Assembly: GCA_003280025.1 (NCBI GenBank)
Contig: QCGD01000002.1
Coordinates: 40,835 to 104,834, forward strand
Direction of reading: 5' to 3'
Source of the DNA: Prochlorococcus sp. AG-363-P06
Lineage (GTDB): Bacteria > Cyanobacteriota > Cyanobacteriia > PCC-6307 > Cyanobiaceae
Length of the DNA stretch: 64,000 bases
Below the pieces are notes generated by a model, which was not told where the DNA came from, ran no database searches, and saw only the letters and a list, made by a program, of their open reading frames with translations. The stretch's first letter is position 1; the number at the start of each line of letters is the position of its first letter. This document shows positions 38,171 to 47,013 of this stretch, in pieces. A program made the translations under genes and the position numbers.

Positions 38171-40024
38171 GTGAACAAACGTTGGAGAAACGTAGGCCTC
38201 TACGTAATTGCTGTTATTACTATCATTGTTATAGGTACTTCTGTTTTTGATAAACCAAGTTCTGATAACACAAAAAAAACCATAAGATATAGTGATTTCA
38301 TAGAAGCTGTTCAAGATAAAGAAATTAGCAGAGTGTTAATATCACCAGACAACGCAACTGCTCAGGTAGTAGAAATCGATGGTAGCAGATCAGAAGTAAA
38401 TTTAGCCCCTGATAAAGATTTACTGAAAATATTAACTGATAATAACGTTGACATAGCAGTTACTCCAACAAAGTTATCCAATCCATGGCAACAAGCTATT
38501 AGCAGTTTAATATTTCCAGTTCTTTTAATAGGAGGACTATTCTTTCTTTTCAGGCGTTCCCAGAGCGGAAATTCTGGAGGTGGTAATCCTGCAATGAGTT
38601 TTGGTAAAAGTAAAGCTCGTCTTCAAATGGAACCATCTACACAGGTAACATTCTCAGATGTTGCAGGTGTAGAAGGTGCAAAACTAGAATTAACAGAAGT
38701 TGTGGATTTTCTTAAGAGCCCTGATAGATTTACTGCAGTTGGAGCAAAAATACCTAAAGGTGTACTTTTGGTTGGACCTCCTGGAACAGGTAAAACTTTA
38801 TTAGCAAAGGCAGTTGCTGGAGAAGCTGGAGTTCCATTTTTCTCAATATCAGGTTCTGAATTTGTTGAGATGTTTGTCGGAGTTGGTGCTAGCAGAGTAA
38901 GAGATCTTTTTGAACAAGCCAAAAAGAATGCTCCTTGTATCGTTTTTATTGATGAAATAGATGCAGTAGGAAGACAACGAGGTGCTGGAATGGGAGGAGG
39001 AAATGATGAAAGAGAACAAACTTTAAACCAACTACTTACTGAAATGGATGGATTTGAAGGTAATTCGGGAATAATTATTGTTGCTGCAACTAATAGACCT
39101 GATGTTTTAGATTCGGCTCTAATGCGACCAGGAAGATTTGACAGACAAGTAACCGTTGACAGACCTGATTATGCTGGAAGGTTACAAATTTTAAATGTAC
39201 ATGCCAAAGACAAGACCCTTTCAAAAGATGTAGATCTTGATAAAGTTGCAAGAAGAACACCCGGTTTTACAGGAGCGGATTTAGCAAACCTTCTAAATGA
39301 AGCTGCAATCTTAGCTGCTAGAAAAGATCTGGATACTGTTAGCAATGAAGAGGTCAGTGATGCTATTGAAAGAGTAATGGCAGGGCCAGAAAAAAAAGAT
39401 AGAGTTATTAGCGATAAGAAAAAAGAATTAGTTGCTTATCATGAGGCTGGCCACGCTCTTGTAGGAGCCTTAATGCCTGATTATGACCCGGTAGCTAAAG
39501 TATCTATAATACCTAGAGGCCAGGCAGGAGGGTTAACTTTCTTTACTCCAAGTGAAGAAAGGCTTGAATCAGGTCTTTACTCTCGTTCTTACTTACAAAA
39601 TCAGATGGCTGTCGCTCTTGGTGGCAGAGTTGCTGAAGAAATTGTATATGGAGAAGAAGAAGTTACCACTGGAGCATCAAATGACTTACAGCAAGTGGCT
39701 AATGTGGCGAGACAAATGATTACTAAATTTGGCATGAGTGAAAAAATAGGACCAGTTGCGTTAGGTCAATCGCAAGGAGGAATGTTTCTAGGCAGAGATA
39801 TGACTGCTACAAGAGATTTCTCAGAGGATACTGCAGCAACAATAGATGTAGAGGTGGCTGAACTTGTTGATATAGCATACAAGAGAGCTACAAAGGTACT
39901 TTCAGATAACAGAAGCGTATTAGATGAAATGGCTGTCATGCTTATCGAACAAGAAACAATCGATACTGAAGATATTCAAGATTTACTTAACCGTTCTGAG
40001 GTTAAAGTTGCAAACTATATCTGA
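38171..40024 (+). CDS. ftsH: ATP-dependent zinc metalloprotease FtsH
   Basis: FtsH extracts and degrades membrane proteins; cyanobacterial thylakoid forms remove damaged D1. The 617 residues start at a GTG. There are two membrane helices (about 8-24 and 110-127), Walker A GPPGTGKT (202-209), Walker B IVFIDEID, the second region of homology with MRPGRFDRQ (318-326) and the zinc site HEAGH (424-428). The order and wording match the FtsH2/Slr0228-like group (inference). It sits between sat and an aldolase-like gene. Confidence 0.96.
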   Translation: MNKRWRNVGLYVIAVITIIVIGTSVFDKPSSDNTKKTIRYSDFIEAVQDKEISRVLISPDNATAQVVEIDGSRSEVNLAPDKDLLKILTDNNVDIAVTPTKLSNPWQQAISSLIFPVLLIGGLFFLFRRSQSGNSGGGNPAMSFGKSKARLQMEPSTQVTFSDVAGVEGAKLELTEVVDFLKSPDRFTAVGAKIPKGVLLVGPPGTGKTLLAKAVAGEAGVPFFSISGSEFVEMFVGVGASRVRDLFEQAKKNAPCIVFIDEIDAVGRQRGAGMGGGNDEREQTLNQLLTEMDGFEGNSGIIIVAATNRPDVLDSALMRPGRFDRQVTVDRPDYAGRLQILNVHAKDKTLSKDVDLDKVARRTPGFTGADLANLLNEAAILAARKDLDTVSNEEVSDAIERVMAGPEKKDRVISDKKKELVAYHEAGHALVGALMPDYDPVAKVSIIPRGQAGGLTFFTPSEERLESGLYSRSYLQNQMAVALGGRVAEEIVYGEEEVTTGASNDLQQVANVARQMITKFGMSEKIGPVALGQSQGGMFLGRDMTATRDFSEDTAATIDVEVAELVDIAYKRATKVLSDNRSVLDEMAVMLIEQETIDTEDIQDLLNRSEVKVANYI

Positions 40025-40046
40025 TATAACATAATCTTATTTATTG

Positions 40047-40688
40047 ATGCAAAGTAAAAAAGATTTTTTTTCAGAAAAACTTGATTTAGAATCTTTTTTT
40101 TTACTAATAAAACCTGATAATAATATTTACTATGACAATATAAAAAAGAGAATAATTTATGGAGAAATAGAAAAAGTAATAACTCTAGGTCTGAAAAATC
40201 TTGAAATAAGTTGGTCTAACAATAAAAACTGGTTAGATTTCGTATACACAATCAAGCTAAATTTTCCAACAATTAATTTAGGCTCAGCTTCAATCTTAAA
40301 TAAGAAATCAATTGATGACTCTTTAAGCATTGGATTAAAATATTCGATGATGAAATCTTGGGATAAAGATCTATTTAATTATGCTAAGGCAAAAAATCAT
40401 TTATTAATTCCTGGTATCAAAAATTTAAAAGATCTCGAAGAGGCAATAAAGCTAAATTGTAAAATCATAAAAATTTATCCTATAACAAGTAAAGATACTT
40501 CAATAGATCTAAGTCACTATAAAAACATTGATTTCATTGCGGCTGGAGGTCTATCCATTAATGACTTAAATTATTACAAATCTGTCGGCTACAAGACCAT
40601 TGTAATTGGAGATCAAGCCTTTAAAAATAACAAATTAGATCCAAGCATATATGGATTGCTTAAAGAAAAATCAAATCAAAATGGATAG
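40047..40688 (+). CDS. KDPG/KHG aldolase-family protein (Eda-like) with altered active site
   Basis: The 213 residues have the aldolase barrel pattern. A Glu lies in NLEISWSN (Glu53, matching the catalytic Glu45 of E. coli Eda). IPGIKNLKDLEEA follows, then the Schiff-base Lys in IKIYPI (Lys142), then FIAAGGLSINDL near the end. The usual Glu-x-Thr-Leu-Arg segment reads EISWS, so the substrate-binding Arg is missing, and the SPG segment is changed to MMKSW. It is probably an Entner-Doudoroff or 4-hydroxy-2-oxoglutarate aldolase, but specificity may differ. It starts 22 bp after ftsH. Confidence 0.75.
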   Translation: MQSKKDFFSEKLDLESFFLLIKPDNNIYYDNIKKRIIYGEIEKVITLGLKNLEISWSNNKNWLDFVYTIKLNFPTINLGSASILNKKSIDDSLSIGLKYSMMKSWDKDLFNYAKAKNHLLIPGIKNLKDLEEAIKLNCKIIKIYPITSKDTSIDLSHYKNIDFIAAGGLSINDLNYYKSVGYKTIVIGDQAFKNNKLDPSIYGLLKEKSNQNG

Positions 40689-40700
40689 ATCCAATTTAGA

Positions 40701-41798
40701 TTAATCATTCAAAATCCTACATTGCGCATGATTAAGCAACAAATGATCTGCGAGGACTAGTGCAACCATAGCATCAACCATTGGTACTGCTCTAGGTAAG
40801 ACGCATGGATCATGTCTCCCTTTTGCCTTAAGCAATACTTCATTTCCATCAACATTAACAGTTTGCTGTTCTTTACCTATAGTTGCTGTTGGTTTAAAAG
40901 CTATCTTCATATCAATATTTTCTCCATTACTTATACCTCCCTGTATACCTCCAGAATTATTGGATGTTGTTCTTAATCTATTAATATTATCCGACCTAAT
41001 AAATGAATCATTATGTTCGCTACCTTTTAAAAAAGTTCCAGAGAAACCTGAACCTATTTCAAATCCCTTTGTAGCTGGCAAAGACATCAACGCCTTTGCT
41101 AAATCAGCTTCCAATTTATCAAAAACAGGCATTCCTAGACCTGATGGAACATTTCTAACTAGGCATTCAACAACTCCGCCACAAGAATCTCCTTGTTTTT
41201 TCAATTGTGTTATTCTTTCAATCATTTTTGCTGCCACCTTTTCGTCAGGACACCTAACAATATTCGAATCGATTTTGCTTATGGAAACTGTATCTTTATT
41301 AATTTCAGAATCAATATCATGTATCCTCTTTACCCAAGATAGAATTTCAGTATTAAAAAGAGTTTCCAATAATTGTTTTGCAATAGCACCTGCTGCGACT
41401 CTACCTATGGTTTCTCTCGCAGAAGCCCTTCCACCTCCTGAACCAGCCTGAATTCCATACTTCAAATGATAAGTACCATCAGCATGGGATGGCCTGAATA
41501 CTTGCTCCAAATTACTATAGTCTGCCGGTCTTTGATCTTTATTCCTTACCATCATTGCAATTGGAGTACCTAATGTTACGCCTTCCTTTAAGCCACTTAA
41601 AATCTCTAATTTATCTTCTTCATTTCTTGGAGTTGTAATATCACTCTGTCCAGGCCTGCGTCTATCTAATTCATTTTGCACTAAATCAATATCTATTTTC
41701 AACTTTGGTGGACATCCATCAAGAATAACTCCGACTGCCCCTCCATGTGATTCTCCAAAAGTACTAACACGAAAAATTTTGCCAAAACTACTACTCAT
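40701..41798 (-). CDS. aroC: Chorismate synthase
   Basis: AroC makes chorismate from EPSP with reduced FMN, feeding aromatic amino acids, quinones and folate. From the ATG at 41798 it has 365 residues; a TTG four codons earlier is less likely. Hallmarks are [15 protein letters not shown] at the N-terminus, [33 protein letters not shown] and [15 protein letters not shown]. It is convergent with the aldolase-like gene and lies downstream of psbA beyond its terminator. Confidence 0.96.
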   Translation of the reverse strand: MSSSFGKIFRVSTFGESHGGAVGVILDGCPPKLKIDIDLVQNELDRRRPGQSDITTPRNEEDKLEILSGLKEGVTLGTPIAMMVRNKDQRPADYSNLEQVFRPSHADGTYHLKYGIQAGSGGGRASARETIGRVAAGAIAKQLLETLFNTEILSWVKRIHDIDSEINKDTVSISKIDSNIVRCPDEKVAAKMIERITQLKKQGDSCGGVVECLVRNVPSGLGMPVFDKLEADLAKALMSLPATKGFEIGSGFSGTFLKGSEHNDSFIRSDNINRLRTTSNNSGGIQGGISNGENIDMKIAFKPTATIGKEQQTVNVDGNEVLLKAKGRHDPCVLPRAVPMVDAMVALVLADHLLLNHAQCRILND

Positions 41799-41860
41799 AA
41801 AAATATCCAATGTTTAAGTGATATATAAATATTATATGAAACCAATTGAGAATTAAACAA

Positions 41861-41886
41861 AAAAAAACTCCCTTAAATTAAGGGAG
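41861..41886 (-). terminator. Rho-independent terminator of psbA
   Basis: On the minus strand, CTCCCTTAA (41886-41878) pairs with TTAAGGGAG (41876-41868) around a single central base, so the real loop must take in A/T pairs. A run of T follows (A-run at 41858-41867 on the plus strand). It begins 22 bases after the psbA stop. Confidence 0.9.
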
Positions 41887-41908
41887 CTTGTGATTTATAA
41901 CTTTAAGC

Positions 41909-42991
41909 TTAACCGATAGCTGGAGCTGAAAGAGCTACTGTTGTAGACTCAGCTGCTGCTAGATCAAGTGGGAAGTTATGAGCATTACGCTCATGCATTA
42001 CTTCCATACCTAGGTTTGCTCTGTTAAGAACATCACCCCATGTAGGAACAATCTTACCGTTTGCATCAACAACTGACTGGTTGAAGTTGAAACCGTTAAG
42101 ATTGAATGCCATTGTGCAGATACCCATTGAGGTTAACCATACACAAACAACTGGGAATATAGCTAGGAAGAAGTGAAGACTTCTACTGTTGTTGAAACTT
42201 GCATATTGGAAGATCAAACGACCAAAGTAGCCATGAGCTGCAACGATGTTGTATGTTTCTTCTTCTTGTCCGAACTTGTAACCATAGTTCTGAGACTCTG
42301 TCTCAGTTGTTTCTCTAATTAGAGATGAAGTAACAAGTGAACCATGCATAGCTGAGAATAGAGATCCTCCGAACATACCAGCAACACCAGCCATGTGGAA
42401 TGGGTGCATAAGAATGTTGTGCTCTGCCTGGAAAACAAACATGAAGTTGAATGTTCCAGAGATACCTAAAGGCATTCCGTCAGAGAAAGAACCTTGACCG
42501 AATGGATATACAAGGAATACTGCGAAAGCTGCTGAAACTGGTGCAGAGTATGCAACACAGATCCAAGGACGCATACCTAAACGGTATGAAAGCTCCCACT
42601 GACGTCCCATATATGCTGAGATACCAATTAGGAAGTGGAATATTACAAGCTGGTAAGGACCACCGTTGTATAACCACTCATCTACAGTAGCTGCTTCCCA
42701 AATTGGGTAGAAGTGTAGACCAATAGCATTTGAAGAAGGAACAACTGCACCTGAGATGATGTTGTTTCCGTATAGGAATGAACCAGCTACTGGCTCTCTA
42801 ATTCCGTCAATGTCTACTGGTGGTGCTGCGATGAATGCAACGATGAAGCAAGCCGCTGCTGCAAGTAGGCATGGAATCATTAAGACACCAAACCAACCAA
42901 CATAAATTCTGTTGTTAGTTGATGTTACCCACTCACAAAACTGAGGCCAACCCTTTAACAGCGAAGAACGCTGCTGCTGAATTGTTGTCAT
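41909..42991 (-). CDS. psbA: Photosystem II reaction-centre protein D1
   Basis: D1 binds P680, pheophytin, QB and most of the manganese cluster ligands. The 360 residues contain five membrane helices. There is one extra N-terminal residue against the standard numbering, so Gln131 is canonical position 130: the low-light-type Gln rather than Glu. The C-terminal tail [15 protein letters not shown] follows LDLA, the CtpA processing site. Codon use is rich in optimal codons, as expected for very high expression. Two small hairpins lie in the leader, and a strong terminator follows. Confidence 0.99.
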   Translation of the reverse strand: MTTIQQQRSSLLKGWPQFCEWVTSTNNRIYVGWFGVLMIPCLLAAAACFIVAFIAAPPVDIDGIREPVAGSFLYGNNIISGAVVPSSNAIGLHFYPIWEAATVDEWLYNGGPYQLVIFHFLIGISAYMGRQWELSYRLGMRPWICVAYSAPVSAAFAVFLVYPFGQGSFSDGMPLGISGTFNFMFVFQAEHNILMHPFHMAGVAGMFGGSLFSAMHGSLVTSSLIRETTETESQNYGYKFGQEEETYNIVAAHGYFGRLIFQYASFNNSRSLHFFLAIFPVVCVWLTSMGICTMAFNLNGFNFNQSVVDANGKIVPTWGDVLNRANLGMEVMHERNAHNFPLDLAAAESTTVALSAPAIG

Positions 42992-43006
42992 GAGTTCGTA
43001 AAATAT

Positions 43007-43046
43007 GTCTCTAAAGCGAGACGTGTAAATAAAACGGACATTGAAT
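43007..43046 (-). promoter_or_regulatory. Two tandem small hairpins in the psbA leader region
   Basis: Reading toward psbA, CGGA-TTCAATG-TCCG (43046-43032) is followed by GTCTC-GCTTTA-GAGAC (43022-43007), which ends 15 bases before the ATG at 42991. Between them is TTTACA, which could be a -35 element or a spacer. Upstream lie TTTACA (43089-43084) and TAAAAT (43063-43058), a possible promoter but with 20-base spacing. Function is inferred from position only. Confidence 0.4.
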
Positions 43047-43176
43047 CCGTTGAAAAGATTTTAGTCCAAAACAGCCAAAAATGTGTAAATAATTTTTCTC
43101 AAAGTAAATTTTTTTTGCAAAGAAACATAAGTGACCATTAATGTCTTAATATTTTCTTCATTATTGAGGTTTAAGC

Positions 43177-43332
43177 TTGGTCGTAATTGAATGGCTATTA
43201 CATGGCAAAAGATCCAGAGAATTAGTTTCTTTAAAGGAAGCTAAGCATAGAAGACTGGAATTAGAGGCTTCTGGAGCGATTATTTATTGGAGTGAAAGGA
43301 TTGAAAACAAAAAACTAATTAATCAAATATAA
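43177..43332 (+). CDS. Small 51-residue protein between psbA and the aspartoacylase gene
   Basis: A frame beginning at a TTG (43177) encodes 51 residues: VVIEWLLHGKRSRELVSLKEA, then KHRRLELEASGAIIYWSERI and a Lys/Asn tail. It reads like a real folded protein with helix-strand character rather than noise. I recall similar short proteins near psbA in marine picocyanobacteria; this is not verified. It is divergent from psbA by 185 bp. Function unknown. Confidence 0.55.
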   Translation: MVVIEWLLHGKRSRELVSLKEAKHRRLELEASGAIIYWSERIENKKLINQI

Positions 43333-43418
43333 AGATAACCCCCAAATACTATTAAATAAACTTATATTTGGAATAAATAATTCTTAACTTAACATCAAGA
43401 CAACAATGTTCTCATTTC

Positions 43419-44330
43419 TTAATTTATGATTTTAAAAAACTGATCGATCCATTCATTTGAAGAACAAATTATTTCTTTTTTTGTGAAACTCATTGCAATA
43501 TTTTTTTCTTTGTAAGCAACTTCACCTATAAAAACAGGCCAAATAATATCTTGTCCTAGATATCGCAGAGTATTACCTTCAATATCTAGGAATAAGGGAT
43601 CTCCTTGTTTAGTTAGTTTCCAATCTTGATTCATTCTTTCAGGATGAATTAATCCATTAATATCGCCATTTTTTGTTCTTGGATAATCAATACTTCCTTG
43701 ATGAACATGAACAATTAATGTCTTTGGGAGTGCTATAAGATTATTTTTTAACTTGTTTATCTCTTCTCTTAAGCTACTAATAATTATTAAAAATCTATTT
43801 ATAATTTTTGAATCATAATAATTTTGAGCAACTGGTCCTATTTCAAGTACCAATCCACATGGCCATGCCTCAACAAGAAATCCTGTTTGTCTTTTATCAT
43901 CTTCATGTAAATAAATAGGCAAGCCAAATTTATTCTGTAGTAATGCAGCCAAACAAAAATCTTTTATTCTTCTTCCATATATAACAATGCTTGTTCCCAT
44001 ATTGGAGGTAGTAGTATGCAAATCAATGGCTATTTGACAGGGTTCTTCACCATTTATGCCATATCTTTCAACTAAGAAATTAGCCCTGTTAATTTCATAA
44101 TTATTTTTATTGTTATAAATATTTTGCTTATTAGAATTAAATGATCTATTTAAATCCGAGTCAATGTATCTTGAACCTTTTTCATAAGCTAGAGGATTGC
44201 CTATGATGTACTTATATTCAATATATTTATCAAGATTATTTTGTTCTTTCTTAAATTGATTGCAAGCCCAAATAGGATTTATTTCATTACCATGAGTGCC
44301 TGCAACAATAAGTATTTTTTTAATAGTCAT
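43419..44330 (-). CDS. Aspartoacylase-like zinc carboxypeptidase-fold hydrolase
   Basis: From the ATG at 44330 the protein has 303 residues of the AspA/AstE family. Zinc ligands are His13 and Glu16 in AGTHGNE and His105 in IDLHTT. The substrate-binding Asn-Arg is in DSDLNRSF, and the catalytic Glu is probably in LVEAWPCGLVLEIGP. The family includes aspartoacylase and succinylglutamate desuccinylase; the cyanobacterial substrate is unknown. It starts 25 bp from the divergent glutathione-transferase-like gene. Confidence 0.85.
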   Translation of the reverse strand: MTIKKILIVAGTHGNEINPIWACNQFKKEQNNLDKYIEYKYIIGNPLAYEKGSRYIDSDLNRSFNSNKQNIYNNKNNYEINRANFLVERYGINGEEPCQIAIDLHTTTSNMGTSIVIYGRRIKDFCLAALLQNKFGLPIYLHEDDKRQTGFLVEAWPCGLVLEIGPVAQNYYDSKIINRFLIIISSLREEINKLKNNLIALPKTLIVHVHQGSIDYPRTKNGDINGLIHPERMNQDWKLTKQGDPLFLDIEGNTLRYLGQDIIWPVFIGEVAYKEKNIAMSFTKKEIICSSNEWIDQFFKIIN

Positions 44331-44355
44331 TTGTTTTCTCTCATAAAACAAGTTT

Positions 44356-45300
44356 ATGCAAAATAAATATCTTATTAAGATTGCCCAAAAATTCTGGTTT
44401 TGGTATTGGAGAAAACTAATGAATGGTTTTGCTCCATCTGATCTACAAGGAAATTATAAAAGACCTAAAGGAATACTACTTAATAGCAACTACGATATTA
44501 ATAAAGAAAATAGATCAATCTATTTACTAATAGGAAAATCATGCCCATGGTGTCATCGAACTCTACTAGTTTATAAAATAAAAAATTTATTCCAACACAT
44601 TAAAGTTATATTTTTAAGACCTGATTTTGAACATGGTGAATGGGTATTTGAAAAAAAATTTAAAGGATGTAATAGACTTTCTGAATTTTATAAAAAAGCT
44701 CATAAAAATAGCATTTTCAGAGCAACATTACCTCTATTAATTAGTTTCGAAAATAATGAAATCAATGTTTTATCTAATGAGAGTTCAGATATAATTCAAT
44801 TATTAAATGCAATAAAAAAAGAATCTATACCTCAATCAATACATATCAAAAATTGTAATCAAGAAATATTAGATCTAATTCACTACAACATTAACGATGG
44901 AGTTTATAAATGCGGATTTGCGAGAAACCAGTCATCCTATGAAAGGGCAAGTCAAAGTCTTTTTTTAGCCTTAAGCAAGATAGAATCCAAATTAAATAAC
45001 AATAAGAGTGGATGGATTTGTGGAGAGAATTTAACTTATGCAGATATTTACCTTTTCCCAACTCTTGTAAGGTGGGAATTGATTTATAGCAAACTTTTTA
45101 AATGCACGGAAAAAGATTTATTAGATTTCCAAAATATTTTTGAATGGAGATTAAAATTTTTCGCATTTCCTAACGTGAATGAAACATGTTTTGAGAATGA
45201 ATGGAAAGAAGACTATTACAAAGCTTTATTCCCCCTAAACCCTAATCAAATCAGACCAATTTTGCCATCACTAAAGGAAATTATTAATATACGTTCCTAG
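44356..45300 (+). CDS. Glutathione transferase-like protein, Xi/ECM4-type
   Basis: The 314 residues include an N-terminal thioredoxin-fold domain with KSCPWCHRTLL (Cys63 and Cys66) and a helical C-terminal GST domain with ENLTYADIYLFPTLVRWE. The CPWC motif is typical of glutathionyl-hydroquinone reductases, where the first Cys is catalytic. The true substrate is not known; in a phototroph quinone-derived conjugates are plausible. It is divergent from the aspartoacylase gene, and cp12 follows after 131 bp. Confidence 0.75.
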   Translation: MQNKYLIKIAQKFWFWYWRKLMNGFAPSDLQGNYKRPKGILLNSNYDINKENRSIYLLIGKSCPWCHRTLLVYKIKNLFQHIKVIFLRPDFEHGEWVFEKKFKGCNRLSEFYKKAHKNSIFRATLPLLISFENNEINVLSNESSDIIQLLNAIKKESIPQSIHIKNCNQEILDLIHYNINDGVYKCGFARNQSSYERASQSLFLALSKIESKLNNNKSGWICGENLTYADIYLFPTLVRWELIYSKLFKCTEKDLLDFQNIFEWRLKFFAFPNVNETCFENEWKEDYYKALFPLNPNQIRPILPSLKEIINIRS

Positions 45301-45431
45301 TCAATTTCAATAAAATTAATAGCTGACAAAATTATCATGTTGTAATACTCACTTATTTTATTCATAGATAATGCAAATTGATTTGAAATTAACTATCTTA
45401 TGTATGTCTACTAAAGTACGAAAGGCTTCAA

Positions 45432-45650
45432 ATGAAATCCATTGACGAACACATTCAAAAAGATCAATCGGAAATAGAATCTGCCAAAGCAGAGGGCAAT
45501 CTTCCAAAGGTCAGACATTTAACTGAAGAACTAAAGGATCTAGAGGAATATAAAGATCATCATCCAGAGGATAAGCATGATCCAAATGCGTTGGAGTTAT
45601 TCTGTGAGGCCAACCCTGACGAGCCAGAATGTTTAGTATATGACGATTAA
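45432..45650 (+). CDS. cp12: CP12, Calvin-cycle regulatory protein, lacking the N-terminal Cys pair
   Basis: CP12 is an intrinsically disordered protein that binds GAPDH and phosphoribulokinase when oxidised. The 72 residues end ALELFCEANPDEPECLVYDD, the GAPDH-binding C-terminus with its two cysteines. The central helix contains LTEELKDLEEYKDHHPED. No Cys occurs in the first half, where most CP12 proteins have a second disulphide; some marine cyanobacterial CP12 share this lack. A bidirectional terminator follows. Confidence 0.93.
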   Translation: MKSIDEHIQKDQSEIESAKAEGNLPKVRHLTEELKDLEEYKDHHPEDKHDPNALELFCEANPDEPECLVYDD

Positions 45651-45673
45651 CTTTTAAAAATATTGATTACTAC

Positions 45674-45701
45674 AAAAAAGGGCAATTAAATGCCCTTTTT
45701 T
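45674..45701. terminator. Bidirectional terminator after cp12
   Basis: AAAAAAGGGCA (45674-45684) pairs with TGCCCTTTTTTT (45691-45702) around ATTAAA. The T-run on one strand and A-run on the other allow it to end both cp12 and the facing gene whose stop is at 45719. Confidence 0.9.
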
Positions 45702-45718
45702 TATTTTAAAAAATTATT

Positions 45719-45901
45719 TCAATAGTCCCTATTAAAATCAGATGGGCTTCCAGTTAGTGAACATACAACAGACTCTTCATTTTTCATCTCTTTTATTTCA
45801 ACTATAGGTCTTCCTCTTTTCTTCAAAACTTCAATATCATTAATGGTTTGACATCTAGCTATTAATTTTCCTTGTTGATCAAAACAACTGTAGAAATTCA
45901 T
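45719..45901 (-). CDS. Small protein with three cysteines, unknown function
   Basis: The 60 residues begin MNFYSCFDQQGKLIARCQT, and a third Cys lies in SVVCSLTGSP near residue 47. A basic KKRGRPIVEIKEMKN segment is in the middle. The sequence reads like a small beta-rich domain. I do not recognise the family. It is convergent with cp12 and shares its terminator. It lies 88 bp downstream of obgE on the same strand. Confidence 0.6.
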   Translation of the reverse strand: MNFYSCFDQQGKLIARCQTINDIEVLKKRGRPIVEIKEMKNEESVVCSLTGSPSDFNRDY

Positions 45902-45989
45902 ATTTCATGTAAAAGAATTATCTTATTTATGGCTAATTTTCTCAATTAAATCAAGTGTATTAATTAAAAAAATAAAATATATGAAAAAG

Positions 45990-46973
45990 TTAAATCCTAT
46001 GCCAGACCTCAGATAGTAATGAAGACAAACCTTTTTGCAAAGATGAAGAAATAACTAAAACTTTTTTTTGGGATATATTTTCTAATTTTTGTGTGATGAT
46101 TTTCAGATAGTTTTCATCTACAAGCTCCATCTTATTAAGTACGACTATTCTCTCTTTATTCAAAAGGCCTCTCCCATATTGTTTTAATTCTTGCTCAATT
46201 ATTTCAAAATCATTAATAGGATTTTCTGCTATTGAGTCAATCATATGTATAAGTATCTTAGTTCTTTGTATATGTCTCAAAAAATCATGCCCTAATCCCA
46301 CCCCATCAGCTGCTCCTGATATTAATCCTGGTATATCAGCAAAAAGGCATCCGTTACCATCTGACTTTCTTACAACACCTAAATTGGGTATTAAAGTTGT
46401 AAAAGGATAGTTAGCAATTTTAGGTTGAGCAGATGACAAAACAGAAATCAAGGTGCTTTTACCTGCATTTGGCAGACCTATAATCCCTACCTCAGCAAGA
46501 AGTTTTAATTCTAATTGAACCTCCCAAATCTCTCCATCTTTGCCTTCAGTAAAAGATTCGGGGGCCCTATTTTGGTTGCTCAAATAGTAAGCATTACCAT
46601 GTCCACCTCTACCTCCATAGGCAACAGTTAAGCTCTGCTTATCTTGAGTTAAATCTCCTAAAATAATTCCCGTATTAAAATCTCTAATTTCAGTACCACA
46701 TGGGACTTTTAGTATTGTATCTTCTCCTGCGGCTCCAGATCTTTTGTTAGGGCCTCCTTTACAACCATCTTTTGCAAATATTTCCCTTTTGAATTTAAAA
46801 TCTAAAAGTGTTTGAAGATTACTGTCTGCCATTAATATAATTGAACCACCTTTACCCCCATTCCCTCCTGAGGGTCCACCAGCTGGTACAAATTTTTCTC
46901 TTCTAAATGAAACGATTCCATTACCCCCCTTCCCAGCTTTCAGAATAATTTTTGCTTGATCAATAAATTGCAC
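45990..46973 (-). CDS. obgE: GTPase ObgE/CgtA
   Basis: Obg GTPases act in late 50S ribosome assembly and stress control. The 327 residues comprise the glycine-rich Obg fold (1-157; [31 protein letters not shown]) and a GTPase domain. That domain has G1 [10 protein letters not shown]3 [20 protein letters not shown] and NKME. The C-terminal OCT domain of longer homologues is absent. It is the fourth gene of a minus-strand run with hemB, a VOC gene and mutS2. Confidence 0.96.
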   Translation of the reverse strand: MQFIDQAKIILKAGKGGNGIVSFRREKFVPAGGPSGGNGGKGGSIILMADSNLQTLLDFKFKREIFAKDGCKGGPNKRSGAAGEDTILKVPCGTEIRDFNTGIILGDLTQDKQSLTVAYGGRGGHGNAYYLSNQNRAPESFTEGKDGEIWEVQLELKLLAEVGIIGLPNAGKSTLISVLSSAQPKIANYPFTTLIPNLGVVRKSDGNGCLFADIPGLISGAADGVGLGHDFLRHIQRTKILIHMIDSIAENPINDFEIIEQELKQYGRGLLNKERIVVLNKMELVDENYLKIITQKLENISQKKVLVISSSLQKGLSSLLSEVWHRI

Positions 46974-47013
46974 TTAAAAACCTTATGAATAGTTTTTCTA
47001 AATAATTTAAATT

